Positions 27,057 through 37,550 of a stretch of DNA of 64,000 nt are shown in pieces (within the stretch, counting starts at the first letter, position 1; every line of letters starts with the position of its first letter). Where the stretch lies: assembly GCF_000422925.1 (NCBI RefSeq), contig NZ_KE383960.1, positions 62,886 to 126,885 of the forward strand, read 5' to 3'. The stretch comes from Paludibacterium yongneupense DSM 18731 (GTDB taxonomy: Bacteria; Pseudomonadota; Gammaproteobacteria; Burkholderiales; Chromobacteriaceae). Below the pieces are notes generated by a model, which worked only from the letters and a program-made list of their open reading frames with translations, searched no databases and was not told the DNA's origin. Position numbers and translations under genes: made by a program.

Positions 27057-28220
27057 TTAGGGTAGTGCATCTGGCGCCGCATCTTGCGGGCGTTTGCTCT
27101 GTGGGTCAAGGTCCGCGGGAACCTCGATTTTTTCGGGGTAGGCCGGGGCCAGTCCGCCGTTCATTTCGTACAGCTTGAGCTGGTAGACGTAGGCGAGAAC
27201 CTGCGCCGCCGCCGCGTACAGCCGTGCCGGAATTTCCTCTTCCAGCTCTGCATTGAAATACAGCGCCCGGGCGAAGCTGGGCGCGCGCATGACGGCCACA
27301 TTGTTGTCGCGGGCGGTGTCGATGATGCGCTCGGCCAGTTTGAGCGCGCCCTTCGCCACCAGGCGCGGTGCTCGCATGCCCTCGGTATAGCGCAATGCGA
27401 CTGCATAGTGGGTCGGGTTGGTGACGATCACGTTGGCGCTGGGAATCTCCTGCATCATGCGCCGTCGCGCCGCCTCGCGCTGCATCTGCCTGATCCGGCT
27501 CTTGACCTGGGGCGAACCTTCCTGTTCCTTGAACTCCTGTTTGACCTCTTCTTTGGTCATGCGCAACTGCTTATGGTAGTGCCACAACTGAAACGGCACA
27601 TCCATCGCGACCAGCAGAAACATGGCGCTGGTGACGATGAAAAAAGTATGGAACGCAATGTCCAGCATTTTGGGCAGCCCCGACAGTAGCGGCATCGTTG
27701 CCAGCCCCAGTATGTCGGCGCGTTCGTTCCATATCACCCAGGTGGCGACGCCGCCGATCAGCATGCTCTTGAGCACGGCCTTGAATGCTTCGGCCGCCGC
27801 CGAGGCCGAGAACATGCGCGCGATGCCCGGCAGGGGGTTGAATTTGCCGAACTTGGGACGTACCGCGCCGAAAGTCAGATTCCAGCCCCCGATCAGCAAG
27901 GGGGTGAAAATCGCCACGAGTACCAGCGCGCCGAACATCGGCATCATCTGCAGCAGGGTGCCGACCAGCGCATCCCTGAAACGCAGCAGGGCGGGGTCGG
28001 GCGTGAGTACGGTCGTGTGATCGAAGCTCAGCGTCGTGCGCATCATCTCCTGTAGAAACTGGCCGATTCTTCCGCCCAGCACCATCAGCATGACCACGCC
28101 GGTCATGGTGATGCTGAAGGTCGACAGTTCCCGCGAACGGGGAACGTTGCCTTCTTCGCGTGCCTTGCTCAGCCGTTTCGCTGTCGCGGCTTCTGTGCGG
28201 TCGTCTGAATCTTCAGCCAT
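27057..28220 (-). CDS. flhB: Flagellar export switch protein FlhB
   Basis: 387 residues. Four membrane helices in the first ~210 residues and a cytoplasmic domain with the autocleavage site NPTH (SANVIVTNPTHYAVALRY), whose Asn-Pro cleavage switches export from rod/hook to filament substrates. First gene of the operon; its promoter must be in the 143 bp between it and thyA. Confidence 0.96.
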   Translation of the reverse strand: MAEDSDDRTEAATAKRLSKAREEGNVPRSRELSTFSITMTGVVMLMVLGGRIGQFLQEMMRTTLSFDHTTVLTPDPALLRFRDALVGTLLQMMPMFGALVLVAIFTPLLIGGWNLTFGAVRPKFGKFNPLPGIARMFSASAAAEAFKAVLKSMLIGGVATWVIWNERADILGLATMPLLSGLPKMLDIAFHTFFIVTSAMFLLVAMDVPFQLWHYHKQLRMTKEEVKQEFKEQEGSPQVKSRIRQMQREAARRRMMQEIPSANVIVTNPTHYAVALRYTEGMRAPRLVAKGALKLAERIIDTARDNNVAVMRAPSFARALYFNAELEEEIPARLYAAAAQVLAYVYQLKLYEMNGGLAPAYPEKIEVPADLDPQSKRPQDAAPDALP

Positions 28221-28363
28221 AAATTACATTTAATGTCATCTGCCAATTTTAAACACGATGGTAGCCTAATTATCCGATCTTCATCCAGTATCCGGCAGGC
28301 GGCGGTTTATCCGGGAGCTGGGCATCGGTTACAATCGAGGCACCGAATCTGAAAGTGCCCTCG

Positions 28364-29158
28364 ATGAAACAGTATCTCGACCTGATGCGCCATGTGCTGG
28401 AAAACGGCCACGAAAAGACCGATCGTACCGGTACCGGCACCCGCTCGGTGTTCGGCCATCAGATGCGTTTCGACCTGGCCGATGGCTTTCCGCTGGTGAC
28501 GACGAAAAAACTGCACCTGAAGTCGATTATCCATGAATTGTTGTGGTTTCTGGCAGGCGATACCAATATTCGCTATCTACAGGAAAACGGCGTAAGAATT
28601 TGGGACGAATGGGCCGACGCCGACGGCGAGCTCGGCCCGGTCTACGGCTATCAATGGCGCAGCTGGCCGACGCCCGACGGCGGCCACGTCGACCAGATCG
28701 GCAAGCTGGTGGATATGATACGGCGTACGCCGGATTCGCGCCGACTGATCGTTTCCGCCTGGAACCCGGCCCAGGTCGACGACATGGCACTGCCGCCCTG
28801 CCACGCCCTGTTCCAGTTCTACGTGGCCGACGGCCGCTTGTCCTGCCAGTTGTATCAGCGCTCGGCCGATATCTTCCTCGGCGTGCCGTTCAATATCGCC
28901 TCTTATGCACTGCTGACGCTGATGGTGGCTCAGGTATGCGGCTTGCGCCCGGGTGAGTTCATCCATACCCTAGGTGACGCGCATCTGTACAACAACCATC
29001 TCGAACAAGCGCGCGAACAACTTGCGCGCAGCCCGCGCGCCTTGCCGCATATGCGGCTCAACCCCGAGGTCAGCGATCTGTTCGCCTTCCGCTTCGATGA
29101 TTTCACGCTGGAAGGCTATGATCCGCATCCTCACATCAAGGCACAGGTGGCCGTATGA
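28364..29158 (+). CDS. thyA: Thymidylate synthase ThyA
   Basis: 264 residues, the same as E. coli ThyA. Makes dTMP from dUMP with methylene-tetrahydrofolate. The catalytic Cys is in [32 protein letters not shown] and [17 protein letters not shown] motifs are present (here [13 protein letters not shown]). Start ATG 28364 (MKQYLDLM), matching the family start, rather than the GTG three codons earlier. Overlaps folA by ATGA, so dihydrofolate produced here is recycled by its co-translated neighbour. Confidence 0.97.
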   Translation: MKQYLDLMRHVLENGHEKTDRTGTGTRSVFGHQMRFDLADGFPLVTTKKLHLKSIIHELLWFLAGDTNIRYLQENGVRIWDEWADADGELGPVYGYQWRSWPTPDGGHVDQIGKLVDMIRRTPDSRRLIVSAWNPAQVDDMALPPCHALFQFYVADGRLSCQLYQRSADIFLGVPFNIASYALLTLMVAQVCGLRPGEFIHTLGDAHLYNNHLEQAREQLARSPRALPHMRLNPEVSDLFAFRFDDFTLEGYDPHPHIKAQVAV

Positions 29159-29646
29159 GTAAACCGAAACTGACACTGGTGGCCGCCATGGCCCACGGAA
29201 GGGTCATCGGCGTCGGCAATGGCCTGCCATGGCATTTGCCGGAAGATTTGCGCCATTTCAAACAGGTGACGATGGGAAAACCCATCGTGATGGGTCGTAA
29301 AACCTACGAATCGATAGCCCGGCCGCTGCCTGGCCGCCTTAACATCGTCGTCACCCGCCAGCGCGAGTGGCAGGCCGAAGGGGTGGAAACCGCGTGGAGT
29401 ATCGAGCAGGCGCTGCATCTGGCCGGGCAAGCGGAAGAAGTCTGCCTGATCGGCGGTGCCGAACTGTATGCCCAGTCGCTGGCTTTGGCCGATCGATTAC
29501 TGCTGACCGAAATCGATGCCGAGTTTGCCGGCGACGCCGTGTTCCCGTCCTTCTCCGAGGGATGGGTGGAACTCAGCCGCGATAGCCACGTCAGTGCCGA
29601 CGGCATCGCCTATGCTTTCGTCGAATACGTGCGCGCCCAGGCCTGA
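29155..29646 (+). CDS. folA: Dihydrofolate reductase
   Basis: 163 residues. NADPH-dependent reduction of dihydrofolate. The N-terminal [18 protein letters not shown] includes the active-site acid (Asp31) and MGRKTYES binds NADPH; IGGAELY is also typical. Its ATG overlaps the thyA stop. Chromosomal type, not a mobile trimethoprim-resistance variant, judging by context. Confidence 0.96.
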   Translation: MSKPKLTLVAAMAHGRVIGVGNGLPWHLPEDLRHFKQVTMGKPIVMGRKTYESIARPLPGRLNIVVTRQREWQAEGVETAWSIEQALHLAGQAEEVCLIGGAELYAQSLALADRLLLTEIDAEFAGDAVFPSFSEGWVELSRDSHVSADGIAYAFVEYVRAQA

Positions 29647-29653
29647 GCGCATG

Positions 29654-29689
29654 AAAAAAGGGAGGACGGCCCCCCCGGGCTGTCCTCCC
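29654..29689 (-). terminator. Strong hairpin with T run on the minus strand, downstream of folA
   Basis: A 13-bp stem with one G-T pair (29660-29672 with 29677-29689). Six A on the plus strand (29654-29659) become a T run only for minus-strand transcription. On the plus strand it would fold but has no T tract. It probably ends thyA-folA inefficiently, or stops antisense transcription entering folA. Confidence 0.6.
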
Positions 29690-30008
29690 CCACTACCGTC
29701 CATTGCCCTTGTCTGCATCGCCCCTGGCCTCAGCGCTTCCTCGTGTTGCGTGCCGGTGTCAGAATCCGTGTCCGAACGCATGCCCAGCCTGGGCGCGGTT
29801 TCGATGCACATTACCGTAATGGCATGAACGCGTCGGATTAGACCAGCTTGTCTCGGGAAATGCAACTGCTTTGAGGTGGAATCATCCTAAATGCCTTTTT
29901 CCTGAACGCATGGTTGCCACACGATGCGTCTACATACGAAAATAGTATTAGAAATGTCGGGAGGTGAGTCATATTGGTCTGCCTCATTCCCTCGCATCTG
30001 GAGCCGCC
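29690..30008. other. Intergenic region between folA and the GntR gene
   Basis: 319 bp without a credible gene. The last ~120 bp turns AT-rich (29890-29955) and likely holds the GntR promoter. The first ~180 bp is GC-rich, with no recognisable RNA or protein. Confidence 0.5.
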
Positions 30009-30680
30009 ATGACTTTCAAGGCCAAGGAGTCACTGACCGAGCAAATCGCCCATTATCTTGAGCAGCGCATCATCATGGGAGAGATGGAGCCGGGCGAGCG
30101 CATCCAGGAGTTGCGCATCGCCGCCGAGATGGACGTCAGTCGTGGCTCGGTACGTGAGTCGCTGCTGATTCTGCAGCGCCGCCATCTGGTGGAGATCTTC
30201 CCCCGGCGCGGCGCCATCGTGTCCAGCATCAGCGGCTCGGATGTGCGTGACTTTTTCGAGTTATGGCTGTTGCTGATCGAGCGCGCCGCGGTCGACCTGG
30301 CCGCGTCGTGGAAAGGGGAGGATCTGGCCCCCCTGTTCGAAGACATGCAAGGGTTGAGCGACTGTCTGCATAACGACGACTTGCCGGGTTTCTACCGCTA
30401 TGGCATCGCTTTCATGAACAACATCGGCAACGGCTCCGGCAACCGTTATCTGCGCGCGACCTTGCAGGATCTGGCGCCGTTGACGCAGCGCTGCTTCTAC
30501 GCCATCTTGCGAGCCGGCCGCAGCCAGATCGATCGCGGCCATCATTTCATGGAAGCCTTGCTGCAGGCGCTGATTGCGCGGGACGCCGAGCAGGTGCGCG
30601 TCATCGCCAGCGAGTTCGGCAGCGACTATACCCGTCTGGCACAAGCCTCGGCCGACGCATTGGCCGGCCGAAAAACCTGA
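30009..30680 (+). CDS. GntR-family regulator (FadR/FCD subgroup)
   Basis: 223 residues. The N-terminal GntR winged helix (EQIAHYLEQRIIMGEMEPGERIQELRIAAEMDVSRGSVRESLLILQRRHLVEIFPRRGAIVSSI) and an all-helical FCD-type effector domain are clear. Start taken as ATG 30009 with GGAG six bases upstream; an in-frame GTG at 29964 lacks a spaced ribosome site. No obvious target adjoins it: ubiG is convergent and adjacent. Ligand unknown. Confidence 0.85.
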   Translation: MTFKAKESLTEQIAHYLEQRIIMGEMEPGERIQELRIAAEMDVSRGSVRESLLILQRRHLVEIFPRRGAIVSSISGSDVRDFFELWLLLIERAAVDLAASWKGEDLAPLFEDMQGLSDCLHNDDLPGFYRYGIAFMNNIGNGSGNRYLRATLQDLAPLTQRCFYAILRAGRSQIDRGHHFMEALLQALIARDAEQVRVIASEFGSDYTRLAQASADALAGRKT

Positions 30681-31382
30681 TCACGGGGTGCGTTGGGTGG
30701 CGATCATGTAGTTGACGTCGGTATCGCGTCCCAGTGCGTAGATCCGGGTCAGCGGATTGTAGGTCATGCCGCGCACGTCCTTGACGTCCAGTGCCGCTTC
30801 GCGCGCCATGCGTCCGAGCTCCGAAGGTTTCAGAAAGCGTGCGTATTCATGCGTGCCGCGCGTCAACATCCCCAGCACGTATTCGGCGCCGATGATCGCC
30901 AGCAGATACGATTTGGCATTTCGGTTGAGGGTGGAAAAAAATACCCAGCCCCCCGGCTTGACCAGTCGCGAGCAACTTTGCACCACACTCTGCGGATCGG
31001 GAACATGCTCGAGCATTTCCATGCAAGTGACGATATCGAAGCTCGCCGGAGCCTCCTCCGCCAGTTGCTCGACGGCGATGCAGCGGTAGTCGACGGCAAC
31101 GCCAGATTCGAGGCTATGCAGTTGCGCGACCTTGAGCGATTTTTTCGCCAGATCGACACCGGTGACCTCCGCGCCGCGCACGGCCATGCTTTCCGCCAGA
31201 ATACCGCCGCCGCAGCCGACGTCCAGCACGCGTTTTCCGGCCAGACCGGCAAAACCGTCGATATAGTCCAGCCGCAGCGGGTTGATTTCATGCAGCGGTT
31301 TGAATTCGCTGTTCTTGTCCCACCACTTGTGGGCCAGCTGGCTGAATTTGTCCAGTTCCAGTTCGTCTACATTGACTGTCAT
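30681..31382 (-). CDS. ubiG: Ubiquinone O-methyltransferase UbiG
   Basis: 233 residues. S-adenosylmethionine-dependent O-methylation at two steps of ubiquinone synthesis. The start is ATG 31382 ([22 protein letters not shown]), typical of UbiG; SAM motif [24 protein letters not shown]; and a membrane-contact segment near residue 170. Two bases after the mtaD stop, so likely co-transcribed with it. Its stop abuts the GntR stop. Confidence 0.95.
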   Translation of the reverse strand: MTVNVDELELDKFSQLAHKWWDKNSEFKPLHEINPLRLDYIDGFAGLAGKRVLDVGCGGGILAESMAVRGAEVTGVDLAKKSLKVAQLHSLESGVAVDYRCIAVEQLAEEAPASFDIVTCMEMLEHVPDPQSVVQSCSRLVKPGGWVFFSTLNRNAKSYLLAIIGAEYVLGMLTRGTHEYARFLKPSELGRMAREAALDVKDVRGMTYNPLTRIYALGRDTDVNYMIATQRTP

Positions 31383-31384
31383 GA

Positions 31385-32704
31385 TTATTTGCCCTGTATC
31401 CGGAGTTTCCAATCTTCGGCCCGCGCCTTGAGCGCCGGCTCGTCCAGGGTGGTCAGGCGGCGCGAGTCGAGCAGGCGCTTGCCTTTCACCCAGACATGGC
31501 TGACTTGTTCGCGGCCGGCGGCGTACACCACATGCGAGATCGGGTCGAAAGCCGGCGCGGTTTCCAGTGCGGACAGGTCGATCGCGATCAGGTCGGCCTG
31601 CTTGCCGAGCTTCACGCTGCCGATCTTGTCGTCGATGCCGAGTGCACGTGCTCCATTCAATGTTGCCATGTGCAGCGCGGTCGCGGCCGGTACCGCCGTC
31701 GGGTTCAGCGTGCCGACCTTGGCCAGCAAGGCTGCCATCCGTGTCTCGGCCAGCATGTCGAGTTTGTTGTTGGAGGCGGCGCCGTCGGTGCCGATGCCGA
31801 CGTTGACTCCGTGAGCGAGCAGAGCGTCGACCGGGGCGATGCCCGAGGCCAATTTCATATTGGACGTCGGGTTATGCGCGATCGACAGTCCGTGGCGCGC
31901 GGCCAATTCGATTTCGCTCGCGTCGAGATGAACCATGTGCGCGGCGATCAGACGCGGCGACAGCAATCCCAGGCGCTGCAGGCGGGCCAGTGGCCGTTGC
32001 CCGTGTTCGGTCACGCTGTTGCCGACTTCGTCGGCGGTTTCGTGGATATGGCAGTGGATCAGCATGTCCTCCTGCTCCGCCAGCATGACCACGCGCTCGA
32101 AGGTGGCGTCGGACACCGTATACGGCGCGTGCGGCGCCAGGGTGAAGGTGACCAGTTCCTCGCCGAGAAATTCGCGCCGCTCCGCCAGACCCTTCTCGAT
32201 GTAATCGTCGGCGTTATTGCCGTACGGGGTCGGGAACTCGAGGATGGAACAGCCGACGAAGCTGCGCATGCCGCTGGCGATCCCGGCGCGGGCCATCGCG
32301 CCATGAAAGAAATACATGTCGTTGATGGTGGTGGTCCCGCCGCGGATCATTTCGGCCATGGCGATGCAGGCGCCGTCGAACACGAAATCGTCGCGCACAT
32401 GCTTGGCTTCGGCCGGCCAGATATGGTTGGTCAGCCAGTCCATCAGCGCAAGGTCATCGGCCAGGCCGCGTAGCAGTGTCATCGCGGAGTGGCCGTGCAG
32501 ATTGACGAGCCCGGGCATCAATACATGATGATCGAGGTGGATGCGCTCGCCGGCGTCCAGCGCGGCCGCTTCGCGCGCGGGCAGCATCCCGGCGATGCAA
32601 CCGTCGCGGACAAGAACGGCGTAGTTTTCCAACACTTCGCCGTCGTTCTCGACCGTGATGATCCAACGTGCGGTGATTATGGTGTCGTAGCGGGCCAGGG
32701 ACAT
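31385..32704 (-). CDS. mtaD: 5-methylthioadenosine / S-adenosylhomocysteine deaminase (TRZ/ATZ amidohydrolase)
   Basis: 439 residues from ATG 32704, AGGA eight bases upstream. Amidohydrolase barrel with metal ligands in [28 protein letters not shown] and GTDGAASNN. Members of this subgroup deaminate methylthioadenosine or S-adenosylhomocysteine. The pairing with ubiG, which produces S-adenosylhomocysteine, fits clearing this product, and the same pairing is common in gamma-proteobacteria. Exact substrate not provable from sequence. Confidence 0.82.
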   Translation of the reverse strand: MSLARYDTIITARWIITVENDGEVLENYAVLVRDGCIAGMLPAREAAALDAGERIHLDHHVLMPGLVNLHGHSAMTLLRGLADDLALMDWLTNHIWPAEAKHVRDDFVFDGACIAMAEMIRGGTTTINDMYFFHGAMARAGIASGMRSFVGCSILEFPTPYGNNADDYIEKGLAERREFLGEELVTFTLAPHAPYTVSDATFERVVMLAEQEDMLIHCHIHETADEVGNSVTEHGQRPLARLQRLGLLSPRLIAAHMVHLDASEIELAARHGLSIAHNPTSNMKLASGIAPVDALLAHGVNVGIGTDGAASNNKLDMLAETRMAALLAKVGTLNPTAVPAATALHMATLNGARALGIDDKIGSVKLGKQADLIAIDLSALETAPAFDPISHVVYAAGREQVSHVWVKGKRLLDSRRLTTLDEPALKARAEDWKLRIQGK

Positions 32705-32848
32705 GCTGGGCATCCTTCTTATTTCGGGGCTGATCGGTTCGGGGATTGTAGGCAGCTCGCAACGGCAACGCAAATTGCGAGCTGCGATTGTCGGGTTCGC
32801 GGCGTGGTAGTATTTTGGAATATACTGTATATCGGTAGTCTTTGCGGG

Positions 32849-32904
32849 CGGCCTCTCGGCCGCGCCATGTTGCCATCGCGAGCCGCTACGCGGCCGAGAG
32901 GCCG
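32849..32904. repeat. Perfect 16-bp inverted repeat with 24-nt loop
   Basis: CGGCCTCTCGGCCGCG (32849-32864) and its exact reverse complement (32889-32904). Each arm is itself nearly self-complementary. It lies in the 287-bp divergent gap between mtaD and the GGDEF/EAL gene. Not followed by a T run on either strand. Beside it is a 13-bp AT palindrome, ATATACTGTATAT (32819-32831). Confidence 0.8.
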
Positions 32905-32991
32905 CGGAGAGGGGCGGTGGGGTTTCAGACAATCAATCATAACAAGGCGGACGCCTGATCCGTCGACACAACGGGTAAGTGGATAAAGCAC

Positions 32992-35817
32992 ATGGCACTG
33001 TCTCGAACAATGGCAGAAAAGCAGCATGTGTCCTCCTGGCTTTCTTTGAGGGCGGTATTTCTTATCGCGGTGGTCCTCGGTTTACTGATTCCTGCTTTTC
33101 TGATCACGACGCTCGACTTCAGCCTCGAACGACAGCGTCTGACGACCCAGCTCGATACAGATGAAAGGCGCCTGCTCGACATCGTTGCGCTAGGCATGCA
33201 GGAACCGCTGTGGAATCTGAGCCGACAGGCCGGCAGCCCGCTGCTCGAGTCGGTGATGGACGATCCGCGAGTGATATCGCTGCGAGTCACCGATACCCAG
33301 TCCAATACTGTCTTTCTATCGGGTTTGCATGCGGAGCGCCGCAGCGGCGGCGTGTCCATGCTGCAGAAACCGGTCATCTACCGTGGCGAAGAAATCGGAC
33401 GCGTTCTCATCGAATTCGATACCGAGCATCTTTCCAATGCGTTGCGCAGCCAGATCAAGAATCAGACGCTGATTTTGCTGGCCCAGCTCGCCTTGTCGAT
33501 TCTGTTGATCATGGCGATCCTGCATTCCCGTTTTCTGCGCCCGATCCGTACCTTGACCGAGCAGGCGACGAAACTGGCGGGACTCGAGCTGGAAACGCCG
33601 TTCTCGTGGTCGCGTCGCGACGAAATCGGCAGGCTCGGACGTCACCTGGAGTGGATGCGTTCGGAGCTCAAGCGCCTGATCGACGAGCTGCGCGCCAAAA
33701 CCCTGGCGCTGGAAGCGGATATCTCGCGCCGACGCGAGGCCGAGGATGCCTTGCGTCGCTCGGAGAACAAATACCGCGAGCTGTTCTGGTCCAATCTGGA
33801 TGGCATCGTCATCAGCTCGCTCGAAGGCCAGCTTATCGATGCCAATCCCGCTTTTCTCAACTTGATGTGCTATAGCCTGGATCAGCTCAGGCAACAGAAT
33901 TTCTGGTCGCTGATCGCCAGCGAAAGCGAATCGCTGGAACGTCATAACCTCGACAATAAAGTGCTGCGCTTCGGGTATTGCGACGAGTTCGAGGCCACGT
34001 ATATCAATCGCTTCGGCAATCCGGTTCCGGTCAGTGTCAAGACGGTGGCGATGCGCGACGCTTTCGGGCGCATCAATGCCGTCTGGCGCATGGTGCGCGA
34101 CATCTCGGAGCGGCGTGCCGCCGAAGAGCGGATGCAACTGGCCGCGAAGGTGTTCGAGAACACGGTGGAAGGCATCATGATCACCGATGTCGACCAGCGC
34201 ATTCGCAGCGTCAACCGCGCATTCAGCGAAATCACCGGCTACGGGCAGCAGGAAGTTCTCGGTCAGAAGCCGAGTATTCTGTCCTCCGGTCGCCACGATC
34301 AGTCCTACTACATGCAGATGTGGCAGGCGATCGGCGAGCAGGGGGCATGGCAGGGCGAAGTGTGGAACCGTCGCAAGAATGGCGAGGTGTATCCGGAATG
34401 GCTGGCGATCAATGCGGTCAAGAGCTCGCTGGGAGAGATCAGCCACTATGTGGCGATTTTCAGCGATCTGTCGGAACGTAAAGCCGCCGACGAGCGCATT
34501 CAATTCCTCGCCCATTTCGACGTGCTGACCGGGCTCCCCAACCGCATGCACATGCATGAGCGCGTCGAGCTTGCCATCCACAACGCCGGGCGCGACAGCG
34601 AGCAGTTGGCGCTGCTCTTGCTCGATCTCGATCGCTTCAAGACCATCAACGAGTCACTCGGGCATTCGGCGGGGGATACCCTGTTGCAAGTCGCCGCCGA
34701 TCGCATCAAATCGGTGCTCGGGCCGGGCGAGATGGTCGCGCGTCAGGGAGGGGACGAGTATATCGTGCTGTTGCCGGTGATCAACGATCCGGGCGAGGCT
34801 GCGGTCGTGGCCGAGCGCATACGCGAAGCGTTCACACCGCCGGTCGAACTGCACAACCATTCGATCACGATAACCCCATCGATAGGCATCAGCCTGTTCC
34901 CGGATGATGGCCGGGATTTCGAGACGCTGGTCAGTAATGCCGACGCGGCGATGTACCTTGCCAAGTCGTCGGGACGCAATAACTTCAAGTTCTACACCGC
35001 GGACCTCAATGCCCGTGCGCGCGAGATCCTGGCGGTCGAAAGCCAGTTGCGTTTCGCCCTCAAACGCAACGAGTTCGTGCTGCATTACCAGCCGCAAGTC
35101 GAGATGTCGAGCGGGCGCATCGTCGGCGCCGAGGCGCTGATCCGCTGGAACCATCCCTCACTCGGCTTGCTGGGCCCGATGCGTTTCATCGATGTCGCCG
35201 AGGAACGCGGATTTATCGTGCAGATCGGCAACTGGGTGATTCGCGAGGGCTGCCGCCAGCTGGCGGAGTGGAAGACGCTCGCTTCGCCTGGCTTCACGCT
35301 GGCGCTCAATTTGTCCGCCTTGCAGTTCCGCCAGCAGGATCTGTCGGTCACGATCGCGCGTGCGCTCGAGGCCTGCGGCCTGTCCGGAGACATGCTCGAT
35401 ATCGAAGTGACCGAGAGCGTGGTCATGGATGATGTCGAAGCGACCATGCAGACCATAGGCACGATCAAGGAGATGGGGCTGCAACTGTCGATCGACGATT
35501 TCGGTACCGGCTATTCCAGCTTGTCCTATCTCAAGCGCTTCAAGGCCGACAAGCTCAAAATCGACCGCTCTTTTGTGCGTGATATTCCTGGCGATCTCGA
35601 CGACAGCGCGATCGCCAAGGCCATTATCAATATGGCGCAGACCCTGAACATGAAGGTGGTGGCCGAAGGCGTGGAAACCCTCGATCAGTGGCGTTTTCTG
35701 GCCGAAGCAGGCTGCGATCTGGTGCAGGGCTATCTGGTGGCCAAGCCGATGCCGGCCGATGCTTTCGCGCGCCTGCTGGCGCAGGAGTGCCTGCTGCCCA
35801 GTCTTGAGGACGACTGA
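32992..35817 (+). CDS. Membrane sensor with PAS-PAS-GGDEF-EAL domains (c-di-GMP turnover)
   Basis: 941 residues. Membrane helix about 20-43, periplasmic sensor about 45-155, second helix about 158-178, HAMP-like linker to about 235, two PAS domains (about 255-370, 385-500), GGDEF (about 505-665) and EAL (about 675-930). The GGDEF signature reads GGDEY, and no RxxD inhibitory site precedes it. The EAL domain keeps the catalytic set ([34 protein letters not shown]), so phosphodiesterase activity is likely and cyclase activity less certain. Start ATG 32992; ATG 33010 is an alternative. Signal unknown; both PAS domains lack an obvious haem or flavin motif. Confidence 0.88.
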   Translation: MALSRTMAEKQHVSSWLSLRAVFLIAVVLGLLIPAFLITTLDFSLERQRLTTQLDTDERRLLDIVALGMQEPLWNLSRQAGSPLLESVMDDPRVISLRVTDTQSNTVFLSGLHAERRSGGVSMLQKPVIYRGEEIGRVLIEFDTEHLSNALRSQIKNQTLILLAQLALSILLIMAILHSRFLRPIRTLTEQATKLAGLELETPFSWSRRDEIGRLGRHLEWMRSELKRLIDELRAKTLALEADISRRREAEDALRRSENKYRELFWSNLDGIVISSLEGQLIDANPAFLNLMCYSLDQLRQQNFWSLIASESESLERHNLDNKVLRFGYCDEFEATYINRFGNPVPVSVKTVAMRDAFGRINAVWRMVRDISERRAAEERMQLAAKVFENTVEGIMITDVDQRIRSVNRAFSEITGYGQQEVLGQKPSILSSGRHDQSYYMQMWQAIGEQGAWQGEVWNRRKNGEVYPEWLAINAVKSSLGEISHYVAIFSDLSERKAADERIQFLAHFDVLTGLPNRMHMHERVELAIHNAGRDSEQLALLLLDLDRFKTINESLGHSAGDTLLQVAADRIKSVLGPGEMVARQGGDEYIVLLPVINDPGEAAVVAERIREAFTPPVELHNHSITITPSIGISLFPDDGRDFETLVSNADAAMYLAKSSGRNNFKFYTADLNARAREILAVESQLRFALKRNEFVLHYQPQVEMSSGRIVGAEALIRWNHPSLGLLGPMRFIDVAEERGFIVQIGNWVIREGCRQLAEWKTLASPGFTLALNLSALQFRQQDLSVTIARALEACGLSGDMLDIEVTESVVMDDVEATMQTIGTIKEMGLQLSIDDFGTGYSSLSYLKRFKADKLKIDRSFVRDIPGDLDDSAIAKAIINMAQTLNMKVVAEGVETLDQWRFLAEAGCDLVQGYLVAKPMPADAFARLLAQECLLPSLEDD

Positions 35818-35909
35818 AGATCGAGAGCGCAATGCCGTGACCTGCGGTGTTACACATGATTCACTCCGTCGCCTATCATGAATAATAATAGTGAAAGCCG
35901 GAGATTATC

Positions 35910-37550
35910 ATGGGGCAAGCAAAAGGGTTGACGCTGAAGCTGCGCTTGTACGCGATGCTGGTGTGCACTTTGTTGGGATTGGCGATCTACGGCAGCTATT
36001 CCGTTTTTCAATTGCGCGAGCATATCCTCGAGCAAAGACAGCTCGAGCTGAAGGCGCTGGTCGACTCGTCCATGGGGGTGATCCAGCGGCAATACGATCT
36101 GTACCAGGCGGGCACGTTGACGCTGGAGCAGGCGCAACGCCTGGCGAAGGACAATTTGCGCAAAAGCCATTTCAACGGTGGCGGCGATTACTTCTTCATC
36201 TACGATTTCAATGGCGTCAACCTCATGCACGGCTCCAAGCCCGAGCGCGAGGGCAAGAATTTTCTCGCTACCAAAGATCCGAATGGCAAGCCTTATATCC
36301 GGCAGTGGATAGAGCTGCTGCAGCGCAACCGCCAGGCCTATATCGATTACCAGTTTCCCAAGATGGGATCGAAAGTCCCCTTGCCCAAAGTCTCTTACGC
36401 CAAAGTGTTCGAACCATGGGGTTGGTGGCTGGGGACGGGGGTCTATATCGAAGACGTCGACCGCGACTTCCATAGTGCGGCCATCGGTTCGGTCATATTC
36501 CTGTTTGCCATCGGTCTGGCGGTGGCATTGATAGGCTGGTCGATCAATCGCAGCGTGTTACGGCTGATAGGCGGCGAGCCGGCGGAGGCTGTTGCCGTGG
36601 TCGACGAATTCGCCGCCGGCGACCTGACCGGCCGCGGAGTCGGGAGCAATGTACGCGAAGGCAGCTTGCTGGGCACTCTGGGCAGCATGCAGTCCAAGCT
36701 TGGCGATATCGTGCGCTCGATACGCGGCAGCACGCACCAGTTGGCGCAGCAGTCGGGCGAGTTGTCGGTGTCGTCGCAGGAAATCAGCAAGGCGGCCGGC
36801 AGTCAGGCCGAGTCGAGCGCCGCCACCGCGGCCTCGGTCGAAGAATTGACCGTGAGCATAGGTGAAGTCTCCGAAATCGCGCGCGCGACCGAAGAGAACT
36901 CGCGCCAGACCGTTTCTCTGGCCAACAAGGGAGATGGGGTCGTGCGGCTGGTGACCCAGGAAATCGACAATATCGCCCAGGCGGTCACGGAATCGACCAC
37001 GCGCATTCAGTCGCTGGTGGAACGGTCGCAGGAAGTCGGCAAGATCACCCTGGTGATCAACGAAATCGCCGATCAGACCAATCTGCTGGCGCTCAACGCG
37101 GCGATCGAAGCGGCGCGGGCAGGCGAGCAGGGCCGCGGCTTTGCCGTCGTTGCAGACGAAGTACGGCGCCTGGCCGAGCGCACCAGCGTGGCCACTGCCG
37201 AGATCTCGCAGATGATAGACGCGATACAGAAAGATACCCGCTCGGCTGTCGCCGCCATGGAGAGCACGACCCCGCGCGTATCGCAGGGGCAGGCGCTTGC
37301 ACAGCAGGCGACACAGGTGCTCGGCGATATCCAGCGCCAGGCCGAGGACTCCCTGCACAAGGCGCGTGAAGTCGCCAGCGCCAACAGCGCACAGGCCGAC
37401 ACCGCCAACGAAATCGCAGGCCATGTGGCCAATATTGCTTCGATGACCGAGCAGACCAATGCCGCCTCGCGCAATAACGCGGAAGCCTCGCAGCGCCTGC
37501 GCGACCTGTCGAACGAATTGCAGCAGGCCGTGGATTACTTCAAGGTCTGA
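35910..37550 (+). CDS. Methyl-accepting chemotaxis protein with single Cache domain
   Basis: 546 residues; GGAG seven bases before the ATG. Membrane helices about 12-34 and 190-212 enclose an sCache_2-type ligand domain ([18 protein letters not shown]...GKNF...[20 protein letters not shown]). A HAMP and the cytoplasmic coiled coil follow, with the conserved tip [41 protein letters not shown]. This Cache class usually binds small organic acids. No C-terminal CheR/CheB pentapeptide. Its 3' end overlaps the convergent toxin gene by 16 bp. Confidence 0.93.
   Translation: MGQAKGLTLKLRLYAMLVCTLLGLAIYGSYSVFQLREHILEQRQLELKALVDSSMGVIQRQYDLYQAGTLTLEQAQRLAKDNLRKSHFNGGGDYFFIYDFNGVNLMHGSKPEREGKNFLATKDPNGKPYIRQWIELLQRNRQAYIDYQFPKMGSKVPLPKVSYAKVFEPWGWWLGTGVYIEDVDRDFHSAAIGSVIFLFAIGLAVALIGWSINRSVLRLIGGEPAEAVAVVDEFAAGDLTGRGVGSNVREGSLLGTLGSMQSKLGDIVRSIRGSTHQLAQQSGELSVSSQEISKAAGSQAESSAATAASVEELTVSIGEVSEIARATEENSRQTVSLANKGDGVVRLVTQEIDNIAQAVTESTTRIQSLVERSQEVGKITLVINEIADQTNLLALNAAIEAARAGEQGRGFAVVADEVRRLAERTSVATAEISQMIDAIQKDTRSAVAAMESTTPRVSQGQALAQQATQVLGDIQRQAEDSLHKAREVASANSAQADTANEIAGHVANIASMTEQTNAASRNNAEASQRLRDLSNELQQAVDYFKV

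Noticed and set aside
32819..32840. LexA box at TACTGTATAT
   Set aside because: Only one half matches CTGT-N8-ACAG; the second half is absent.
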